Assembly (NCBI GenBank): GCA_028456385.1
Contig: JALNQF010000716.1
Span: forward strand, 1-15,845
Origin: Ophiosphaerella korrae
Lineage: Eukaryota > Ascomycota > Dothideomycetes > Pleosporales > Phaeosphaeriaceae
Direction of reading: 5' to 3'
Length of the DNA: 15,845 nucleotides
Below, piece after piece: positions 9,880 to 15,845 of the stretch. Position 1 is the first letter of the stretch, and every line of letters begins with the position of its first letter. The notes below the pieces were generated by a model. It had not been told where the DNA came from. It ran no database searches and saw only the letters and a program-made list of their open reading frames with translations. The position numbers and the translations under genes are program-made.

Positions 9880-11151
9880 ATATAAAGAGAATTTATATAA
9901 TAGTTCTATAAACTACTAGTATATAGATATTAAGGAATTAATAAAATACTAGATAGACTACTAAGAGATTACTATATCCTAAGAGTAAGATAACTAGTAA
10001 TAAAAGTACTACAAGATTATATAAAATACTAGAAGAATAAGTATAGTAGACACGTACTATATAAGAAGCTATAACTAGTAGAAGTACTAGAATAACTATA
10101 GAGAGTTATTATAATAGATTTTATTACAAAACTACCTAAGTTAAAAGACTTAATATTAAGAGTTAAGTATAATAGAATTCTAATAATAGTAAATAAACTT
10201 ATAAAATACTTATACTTTAGACTATATAAAGAAAAAAGTAGAATAGAAGTTACTATATACTAGGTTCTAGGAACTATAATTAGTTAATATAGACTACTAG
10301 ACAAGATTATTATAGATAGAGATATAAGATTTATATTAAAACTATAGAGAATAATAATAGTATAATTAGGAATAAAATACGTAATATTTACTATATACTA
10401 CTTACAAATAGATAGATAATTAGAAAGAATAAACTAGATAGTAGAATAGTACCTAAGATACTATCTTAACTACAACTAGAATAATTAGGTATAGTTACTA
10501 CCTATAGTATAGTTAGTATACAATAGCGCAAAGAATAAGATAATAGAAGTATTACTTTTTTTTATAAACTATAGATTTAACCTTAGTGTATATATAATAC
10601 TAAGACTAGAGATATCTTAGTCCCTAAAAGGAAAAAACTTCGCTAATAGACTTAAAGATATATACAAGTAATTTAGATAAGATATAGAATTCTTATATAA
10701 TTAAATAGTAAAGTACTATAATAAGAAATATAAAGAGAGACCTTAATTTAAAAAGAGAGAAAAAGTATAGTTAGTATAAAAAAATATTAAGAGTAAGAGA
10801 CTAAGTTTAAAATTAGACTACGTTAAGATAAGACTATATAAAATTAAAAAAGAAGTTACGCTAGTTATATTTAAATTAAAACTACTAAATAAAATAAAGA
10901 TATACTTAACCTTCTATATAGTACTACTTAAGATAGTACTATAAAACGTAGAACTACTAGTATATAAAGTAGATACGTATAGAGAATAAGAAAAATAAGA
11001 AGTTAAAGAAATCTTAGTACGCTAGTTCTATAATAGTAGGAACTACTACCTAGTAAAATAGATAGGTATAGATAAAAAAGGATAACTATAAGAAGAAATA
11101 TAGGAACTAGAAAATAATCTTAACTACCTTAAGAAACTAGAGGACTTCTAA
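9880..11151 (+). other. Element B Pol: integrase with GPY/F module and chromodomain
   Basis: The integrase zinc-binding region includes Y-R-Y-stop-G-I-N-K-I-L-D-R-L near 9920-9960, the His residues having become Tyr. The catalytic triad is intact: Asp at 10117-10119 (I-D-F-I-T-K-L-P), Asp at 10315-10317 (I-D-R-D), Glu at 10423-10425 (L-E-R-I-N). There are 65 residues between the two Asp and 35 between the second Asp and the Glu, the normal DD35E spacing. The GPY/F-like motif is R-L-Y at 10831-10839. The chromodomain runs about 10999-11139: E-V-K-E-I-L, then Y-Y-L-V-K-stop-I-G, where the conserved Trp is TAG (11059-11061), and an E-x-E-N-N-L end. Chromodomains of this class steer integration to H3K9-methylated chromatin. 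Confidence 0.88.
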
Positions 11152-11669
11152 AGTTAAAACTCTCTAGAACGCCTAGTAGTAAACTAAGAGAACTAATATT
11201 ACTATTACTAGATAGAGAAGTAATAGGAGCGCTTAACGTAGGACCTACTATAGCAATACTAAATACTTTATCTAAGTCTAGCTTAGCTTCTAGAGCTACT
11301 AACTATATAGCTAATTTCTTATTATTTAGCGCCTTTATCTTATAAAGATAAGAGAAACAAGCTTAATTCTCTACTAGCTTACTCTATATAAGCTCCTAGA
11401 TCTACTTATACTTAGCTTTAGCTTCTATAATTTAAGATAGTAATTTCTCTTAAGCTTAGTTAATAGCTCTCCTTATTATTATTAAGCTTAGATATAAAAA
11501 TAAGTATAATAAATATACACTCTATAAGAGAGATACTAAATATATTATAGGAACTATAAACGTTTATATAGATATATACTTTATAAGCTCTACTATTGTT
11601 TATAGAAACTATATAAAGAGAGTACTTAGGATTTAACTTAGAAGAAGTATAATAAGAATAAGGAAACAT
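11129..11669 (-). pseudogene. Element B antisense ORF: Cys-cluster, coiled-coil protein of unknown function
   Basis: On the minus strand, between pol and the 3' LTR, an ATG at 11669 opens a 69-codon frame free of stops, long for DNA this RIP-damaged. Its N-terminal part (Y-S-Y-Y-T, then S-R-A-Y-K-V-Y-I-Y) looks like a Cys cluster turned to Tyr. After a one-base register change near 11450 the reading continues as an Ala/Glu/Lys/Leu-rich, probably coiled-coil stretch (E-A-K-A-K-Y-K; E-A-K-L-D-L-D) and ends in a Ser-rich tail (P-I-T-S-L-S-S, then F-N-F-R-S-P-L-V-S-TAA at 11131-11129). Element F encodes the same protein in the same place, with ATA where B has ATG. Known background: some Ty3/gypsy elements carry an extra antisense ORF here. 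The function is unknown to me. Confidence 0.6.
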
Positions 11670-11817
11670 TTTAACACTATTACGTATTACGCAATTAGTA
11701 AGAAGATATTAATAACGTATAGAAGAGGTAACTATAAGGAGTAATAAGGAGCTAGAAATTAATAAAGAGAGTAAGCTAATAACTTTAGCTCTAGGATAGA
11801 TAAACAAAGACCTACTT
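11670..11817. other. 3' untranslated stretch of element B
   Basis: About 150 bp lie between the start of the antisense ORF and the polypurine tract. I see no frame or repeat here. If the antisense ORF had its own promoter it would lie in this stretch or in the 3' LTR, but no motif can be recognised in the mutated sequence. Confidence 0.5.
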
Positions 11818-11831
11818 AAAGGAAGAGATAG
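11818..11831 (+). promoter_or_regulatory. Polypurine tract of element B
   Basis: AAAGGAAGAGATAG touches the first base of the 3' LTR (11832). It is the expected primer site for plus-strand DNA synthesis; the single T may be the result of mutation or tolerated. F has a purine run in the same relation to its 3' LTR. Confidence 0.75.
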
Positions 11832-12261
11832 TATTATAATAGTAACAAGAGAAATATAGATAGAACTAATTAGCTTTATAACTAAAAGATTAAGTTTTTA
11901 TAGATATAAAGAATATAAACTTAATTAGGAAACTATATATAACTAGGACACCTAAAGTAATCTATAATCTATAAACTCTTAGTGTTAATAGATTATAGAT
12001 TAAGGTAATCTATAATCTATTATTCTTAGTAGTAATAGATTAATAGATTAAGACAAGTATATAGTTAGTAGTAATGCGCATTATTAAGATAGTATTAGTA
12101 ATTTAATTATTAACTATAAGTAACAATATAGAGATAGTTGCAAAACATCTTCTATTATTTATAGCCTATTATAGATTATAATACGAGCTTTTGTTATTAC
12201 CTTATAATCTACTAATACCTATCTAGGCTATTAAGAAGTTAACTCTAGTAAGCTAGTAATA
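11832..12261 (+). repeat. Element B 3' LTR (430 bp)
   Basis: It begins TATTATAATAG and ends GTAATA, gap-free against 5237-5666. The palindrome cluster is at 11958-12021. It retains CpA/TpG at several places where the 5' LTR has TpA (for example GTTGCAAAACATC near 12138), and the reverse is also seen, so the two LTRs were mutated independently. Confidence 0.93.
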
Positions 12262-12266
12262 ATTAC
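12262..12266. repeat. Target-site duplication ATTAC, right copy of element B
   Basis: This is identical to 5232-5236. The transposase frame of D resumes at the next base (TTT at 12267). Confidence 0.93.
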
Positions 12267-13055
12267 TTTAAAAACAAAATCCTTACTCTCTATATACTTT
12301 CTTATTTATTATATATTCTTTAGCTACTTAATATAGTATACTTCTTACTATTAAAGTATAAGTACTCTAATTATATATAAGACTTAGTATAGAAACGCGT
12401 ATTCTATATTAATAAGGAAGGCTTCCTCTCTACCTTTAGAGACGCATTTTTAGACGTATTTATAGAAGAGAACTATAAGAAGGCCTTTAAGGCTTTAGAA
12501 CTTATTCTCCTAAACGCGTAGTAAGTGCTAGATTACCTTAACGTACGTATTTATACCCTACTAGGACCCCTACTACTAGAGACGCTATAGTAGTTAAAGA
12601 CTCTAAGTAATATACTTAAATTTAAGTCTTAGTTAAAGCTTATAAAAGAATCCTTTATACAATCCCTTAAAACTATATATACTAGCCTCTCCTAGCTTAT
12701 TAAAGGTTCTAAACTACTACTATACTATAATATACTCTAAGATACCTGTATTAAAGAGCTTAAAGAGTAAGTAGATAGGCTTACTTAGTAGAAATCGCGT
12801 AAAAGAAAGTAAATTTAGTATAGTAGTATAATAGAGTATAAAATAGGAGTAATATAAGTAGCTATAGAGAGGTTAAAGAGTACGTAAAGAAAGAAAAAGG
12901 CTTGTAGTAGAAGTAATTAAAAATAGGCTTAGCTAAGTTAACAGCGCTATAAGAACTATAGAAAGATAGGGTATAACATACGAACGTACTAGGAAAGTAA
13001 AGAAGAGACTTCTAAATTAGATAGTAGTATTATAGTAGTAGGGAGTACTAAGTAA
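12267..13055 (+). pseudogene. Element D transposase pseudogene, C-terminal part
   Basis: This continues the transposase frame from 5236. It opens F-K-N-K-I-L-T-L-Y and runs into the third catalytic block, L-L-N-I-V-Y-F, where the family has P-L-D-V-G-C-F; the catalytic Asp is Asn at 12330-12332 (G to A). With B removed, exactly 35 residues separate the second and third catalytic positions (DD35D). Further on come the K-A-F-K-A region (about 12480), the L-K-T-L-S-N block (about 12596), L-I-K-G-S (about 12702), a basic K-S-R-K-R-K stretch (about 12800), and a C-terminal CCHC knuckle at 12948-12989 with its Cys and His all Tyr. The end is set at TAA 13053-13055, but the frame could run further if that was CAA. 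Confidence 0.85.
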
Positions 13056-13075
13056 AGTTTGTTATTAACCTCTAA

Positions 13076-13147
13076 AGAGGTAGTATTTGTAGTACTAAGA
13101 AAAGTTATTAGTTCTAGTAATTTATTAGTTTCGGTAATAGAATACAT
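13076..13147 (-). repeat. Element D right terminal inverted repeat
   Basis: This is the inverted copy of 4269-4340. Its outer end, read inward on the minus strand, is ATGTATTCTATTACC. It is followed by the TA target copy at 13148-13149. Confidence 0.85.
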
Positions 13148-13149
13148 TA

Positions 13150-14051
13150 ATCTTTAATACTAATAAGGATAAGAAGAAAAAAAAGAATAAAGACTTTACA
13201 TACTTTAGCTATAGTAAGAAAGGTTACTACTTAAAAGACTATTAATCTAAATAAAAGAAAGATATAGTATATTATAAAAATAGAAAACTAAAATACTTTA
13301 TAAAAGATTATAGAAGTAAAGACTATAAAAAAGATAAGAAAGTTTAGTTAAAGATAACTAATAATAAGAAGGAAGCACTAAAAGTATAGGCTAAACTATA
13401 AGAAAAAGTAGCTAGAAGTAAAGAAATATAATATATAATACTCTACTAAACCTTTTATTATAAAAATAACTACTATATATATTTTTCTAGTAAGTAGAGA
13501 GTAAGATAGTTCTTATAAAAGAATAGAGTAGTAGTAATAAAAGAAAGAATAAAAGTATAGCTAAAAGAAATAGTATATATAATAGACCTACTAATAGAAG
13601 ACTTAGAAGTAGAAGAGCCCTAGATTCTATTAATTTAGGCTAAAGAACTAGTACTAGATAAAGAAACTACTACGGCTTCCTCTAAAAGACTATAAGAAAG
13701 TAAAAAGAAAGTTAGTATAAAAAGTATAAAGTATACTTAGCTAGATATATATAGCTATAATAGCTATATAATAATAAATATAGAGGAATAAAATAAAGAA
13801 TAGAAGTTTATTTAGAAATACTTACTAGTTATAAGTATAGAAAAAGTGTATAAAGACTAGAAAAAATATAACCTTAAAGAAATAAAGTTTATACTATTTT
13901 AAGAATATATAAAGTAATATATAGTTATAGTAGGAAGAATACTTATATAAAGAGAATAGTAGTTCTTTATAAGAAAAATATAATAGATTAATAAAGCCTA
14001 TATACTAAGAGTACTAGTAGTATACTATATCCTAACTATAGATATACCTAG
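13150..14051 (+). pseudogene. Element C, right piece: zinc knuckles to pre-protease region
   Basis: Element C resumes here after D, aligning gap-free to B 6580-7481. It holds the two zinc knuckles (about 13201-13315), again with Tyr for Cys, and the linker between Gag and protease, which in this family is long and acidic/basic. It ends at 14051 where the 3' LTR of F begins. The last 20 bases match B less well but keep the length and the terminal ACCTAG. CCTAG (14047-14051) is the likely target duplication of F. The protease and the rest of C should resume on the far side of F, outside the window. Confidence 0.82.
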
Positions 14052-14074
14052 TGTAATAGATATACTAGGGTTAA

Positions 14075-14628
14075 CTTCCTAATAACCTCTAGGTTATTAG
14101 TAGATTACAAAGTAATAACAAAAGCTTATATAGTAATTAGTAATAACTATAAATAATAGTTAATTTATATATACAATGTTAAGTATTAGCGTTCTATAGT
14201 TAAAGAATTAGATTACTAATACTATCCTAATAATACGTATTCTATTAACTATATACTTATATTAATCTATTTATATAACAATATAGATTACTACTAATCT
14301 ATTAGTACGTAACTATAGATTACTTTAATCTATTATATATAATAGGCTTCCTACGTTAACTACTAGTAGCTATTAAAGTATTAGTAGATTAAGAGTTAAT
14401 AGTAAAGTTTGTATAGGTAATCTATAATAACTAATATTAATAGAAGATATTTTGTAATTGTCTTGTATTAGCGTTCTATAGTTAAAGGATTAAATTACTA
14501 ATACTATCCTAATAATACGCATCTCTACTAATTATATAGTAATAATATCTTAGCTACTTTATTACTTTGTATTTACTAAGATTACAAATTTACAAATTTA
14601 TTATATAATAGCTTTATAACTTTGTATT
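14075..14628 (-). repeat. Tandem duplication of about 275 bp inside the F LTR
   Basis: CTTCCTA occurs at 14075 and 14347, and a block starting GTATTAGCGTTCTATAGTTA occurs at 14183 and 14465 (about 72 bp, few differences). Both units align to the same single segment in the LTRs of A and B. The units differ by indels (offsets 272 and 282) and by many substitutions, so the duplication is not recent. Confidence 0.7.
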
Positions 14629-14645
14629 TACTAAGATTACAAATT
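14564..14645. repeat. 27-bp perfect direct repeat in the F LTR
   Basis: A 27-base sequence starting ACTTTGTATTTACTAAG is present at 14564-14590 and identically at 14619-14645, an offset of 55 bp. The copies are perfect although surrounding repeats are not. I saw no counterpart in the LTRs of A or B. Confidence 0.8.
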
Positions 14646-14794
14646 AATAAATTTATTACGTGTCTATATTATAGTTAGCTTCCTAGTTAAACTTATTATC
14701 CTATAAGTTATTACCCTACTTATCCTATACTTTGTTACTAGCTAAGCGTAGACTAATTAGTTCTATCTTAGTTTCCCTTATTACTACTATAATA

Positions 14795-14808
14795 CTATTC
14801 TTTCTTCT
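14795..14808 (-). promoter_or_regulatory. Polypurine tract of element F
   Basis: On the minus strand it reads AGAAGAAAGAATAG and touches the first base of the 3' LTR, the same position and general composition as the tract of B. Confidence 0.7.
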
Positions 14809-14956
14809 ACGTAGTCTCTTATTTCTCTATACTAGTACTAAGGTTATTAATCCTATGTCTTTGTTAATTCTTAGTTCTTTATTACTCTCTATACTATCCT
14901 AGTCCTAGCGTAATAAACTTCTTCTTGTAGCTTATATTATTTATAATAAGGTTAAG

Positions 14957-15470
14957 ATATTCTCTTATTATTATTATACTAAATTAGGTCTTTTTTACCT
15001 TATATCTTTAAATAATAGTAAGTACTATAATAAGTATATCTTTACTAATATTTAGTATAAATATATTTCTTCTAAAGTTTTACTTATAGAGTATAAGTAT
15101 TTAATTTCTATATAGTCTCTTTTTACTAAGTTGTATAAGGCGAGCTATTAATAGAGCTTAAGTACAATTATTATTATAGCTCGCTATAGCTAAAGCTAAG
15201 TATAAGTTAACTCTTTATAAGCTAGTAGAGCTTTATTTCTATATTAAGCGTCTTTATAAGATAAAAGCTTATAATAATACTAAGTTATCTAAATAGTCTT
15301 ATACCTTAGAGGCTAAATTAGATTTAGATAATATAGTAGAGGCTGCTCTAGCTCCTATTATATTAGGCGTTCCTATTACCTCTCTATCTAGTAGTAGTAT
15401 TATTAGTTTTCTTAACTTACTATAAGGTATTCTAGAGGGTTTTAATTTTAGAACTCTTCTAGTTTCTTAG
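14957..15470 (+). pseudogene. Element F antisense ORF, homologue of the one in B
   Basis: This is the homologue of B 11129-11669, antisense to pol of F and therefore on the plus strand. ATA at 14957 stands at the place of the ATG in B (K-I-F-S-Y against K-M-F-P-Y). The first segment has N-N-S-K-Y-Y-N-K-Y-I, matching the N-N-S-R-A-Y-K-V-Y-I of B and suggesting a lost C-x2-C pair. After one extra base at about 15143, in the same place as in B, come R-R-A-I-N, A-K-A-K-Y-K, Y-L-Y-K-I-K-A and L-E-A-K-L-D-L-D. It ends P-I-T-S-L-S-S, then F-N-F-R-T-L-L-V-S-TAG at 15468-15470. It is 27 nt shorter than the copy in B. Several TAG/TAA interrupt it. The function is not known to me. Confidence 0.58.
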
Positions 15471-15845
15471 AGTAATTAAGGTTATCTTCTAGTTCTTATA
15501 TTTCTTCTTATAGTTATCCTTTTTTATTTATTCCTATCTATTTTACTAAGTAGTAGTTCCTACTATTATAGAACTAATATACTAGGATTTCTTTAACTTC
15601 TTATTCTTCTTATTCTCTATACGTGTCTACTTTATACACTAGTAGTTCTACATCTTGTAGTACCTTTTCTAGTAGTACTACGTAGAATATTAGATATATC
15701 CTTATTTTACTTAGTAGTCTTAATTTAAATATAACTAGTATAACTTCTTTCTCTACTTTATATAGTCTTATCTTAATATAGTCTAGTTTTAAGCTTAATT
15801 ATTTACTTTTAATATTTCTTTATAGTAACTATACTTTTTCCCCCT
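15448..15845 (-). pseudogene. Element F pol pseudogene: integrase C-terminus and chromodomain
   Basis: This is the minus-strand C-terminal end of Pol, aligning to B from about 10750 to 11151. It starts at the window edge within the integrase C-terminal region (a K-V-stop-L-like block), passes the GPY/F-like region, and ends in the chromodomain with L-E-E-F followed by TAA (15450-15448). The chromodomain Trp and other codons are stops. Its last 23 nt overlap the end of the antisense ORF, as in B. Confidence 0.8.

Larger units (their letters stand above)
5728..11151 (+). pseudogene. Element B gag-pol polyprotein pseudogene
   Basis: This is one long degenerate reading frame, all domains in the same codon register (positions 1 mod 3): capsid, two CCHC knuckles, protease, RT, RNase H, integrase and chromodomain. 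Gag and Pol were therefore probably one fused ORF of about 1,800 codons with no programmed frameshift between them. The start is placed at ATA 5728, taken as a mutated ATG because A has the same codon and the following V-E-S-L is conserved. The end is TAA 11149-11151 after L-E-D-F; F has a TAA at the same place. Dozens of internal TAG/TAA replace Trp (TGG), Gln (CAG/CAA) and possibly Arg (CGG). I detected no indels, so RIP point changes alone explain its inactivation. Confidence 0.9.
5237..12261 (+). mobile_element. Element B: complete Ty3/gypsy chromovirus (7025 bp), RIP-mutated
   Basis: This is a full-length LTR retrotransposon with 430-bp LTRs at both ends, a perfect ATTAC target duplication, a one-frame Gag-Pol ending in a chromodomain, and a polypurine tract touching the 3' LTR. 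The order PR-RT-RNaseH-IN-chromodomain places it among chromoviruses (Ty3/gypsy). It is inserted in the transposase gene of D. Its LTRs differ by about 26 of 430 bases in my hand alignment, all but one of them transitions. No frame is open, so it is dead. It could be moved only by a relative, because its cis sequences are still recognisable. Confidence 0.95.
4269..13147 (+). mobile_element. Element D: Fot1/pogo-type DNA transposon, split by element B
   Basis: This is a Tc1/mariner-superfamily transposon with about 72-bp terminal inverted repeats (4269-4340 and 13076-13147) and a TA target duplication (4267-4268 and 13148-13149). Without B and one ATTAC copy it is 1849 bp, a normal length for Fot1-like elements. 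It carries one transposase frame on the plus strand, interrupted at 5236/12267 by B. It sits inside element C: the C sequence runs ...CTCTA, TA, ATC... across the two ends exactly as in B near 6578. The interior keeps more CpG (GCGCGT, ACGCGC) than the flanking retrotransposon DNA. Confidence 0.9.
14052..14794 (-). repeat. Element F 3' LTR (743 bp) with internal duplication
   Basis: On the minus strand it starts TATTATAGTAGTAATAAGGG at 14794 and ends ATTACA at 14052; the ends match the B/A LTR pattern. Its 3' half is similar to the B/A LTR. The extra length is mostly explained by a tandem duplication of about 270-280 bp (about 14075-14346 and 14347-14628). A 27-bp direct repeat is also present. 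Confidence 0.85.
14052..15845 (-). mobile_element. Element F: divergent Ty3/gypsy chromovirus, 3' part, minus strand
   Basis: This is the 3' end of a second chromovirus subfamily reading leftward: the integrase C-terminus and chromodomain (15845-15448), the region with the antisense ORF, a polypurine tract (14808-14795 on the minus strand), and a 743-bp 3' LTR. It is clearly related to B throughout but more diverged than A or C, and its LTR is 313 bp longer. It was inserted in C; the proposed duplication CCTAG can only be confirmed with sequence beyond the window. Confidence 0.87.

Noticed and set aside
13053..13147. Transposase frame running through TAA 13053 towards the right inverted repeat
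   Set aside because: The frame stays mostly open if that TAA was CAA, but I saw no family motif beyond the knuckle and the following acidic/Ser-rich segment, so I ended the gene there.
14085..14420. Short spaced repeats that might suggest a CRISPR-like array or satellite
   Set aside because: The repeats are few, unequal in spacing and explained by LTR-internal duplication in a eukaryotic retrotransposon.
14052..14794. Solo LTR
   Set aside because: A polypurine tract, the antisense ORF and the chromodomain end of pol lie directly to the right in the matching orientation, so this is the 3' LTR of element F.
1..15845. An alternative genetic code in which TAG or TAA is read as an amino acid
   Set aside because: The stops replace Trp, Gln and probably Arg positions alike, and Cys, His, Gly and Asp are lost in the same DNA by the same transitions. 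That fits RIP and not codon reassignment.

Overview
The window is about 16 kb of very A+T-rich DNA with no intact gene. It looks like a nest of dead transposable elements from a filamentous ascomycete (Pezizomycotina) that has undergone repeat-induced point mutation (RIP). By eye, CpA and TpG are almost gone and TpA is in great excess. Stops are nearly all TAG or TAA. Copies of the same element differ mainly by C/T and G/A transitions. The element types (chromodomain-bearing Ty3/gypsy LTR retrotransposons and a Fot1/pogo-type DNA transposon) fit that group. I cannot name the species.

Layout. Element C, an old plus-strand Ty3/gypsy copy, is the host of everything else. In the window it survives as two pieces, 3466-4268 and 13150-14051. 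Together they align without a net gap to positions 5777-7481 of its relative B. Element A (1-3465, minus strand, 5' half only) was inserted into C at 3466. Element D, a Fot1/pogo-type DNA transposon of about 1.85 kb (4269-13147), was inserted into C at a TA. Element B (5237-12261, plus strand) is a complete 7025-bp Ty3/gypsy chromovirus inserted inside the transposase gene of D; it has two 430-bp LTRs and a perfect 5-bp target duplication, ATTAC. Element F (14052-15845, minus strand, 3' part only) belongs to a related but divergent subfamily and was inserted into C at 14051.

What the elements encoded. B carries one uninterrupted reading register, apart from RIP stops, from Gag through two CCHC knuckles, protease, reverse transcriptase, RNase H and integrase to a C-terminal chromodomain (about 5728-11151). 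A polypurine tract abuts the 3' LTR. Between pol and the 3' LTR, both B and F hold a second, antisense reading frame (B 11129-11669 minus; F 14957-15470 plus). It has the look of a Cys-cluster, coiled-coil and Ser-rich protein, and its 3' end overlaps the 3' end of pol by 23 nt in both elements. D encoded a DD35D transposase with an N-terminal psq-like helix-turn-helix and a C-terminal CCHC knuckle.

The order of events that fits best is: C first; then D into C; then B into D; with A and F entering C independently; and RIP acting on all. The antisense frame shared by two diverged subfamilies, with the same one-base register offset, is the observation I would follow up first. No tRNA, rRNA, CRISPR array or host gene was seen.
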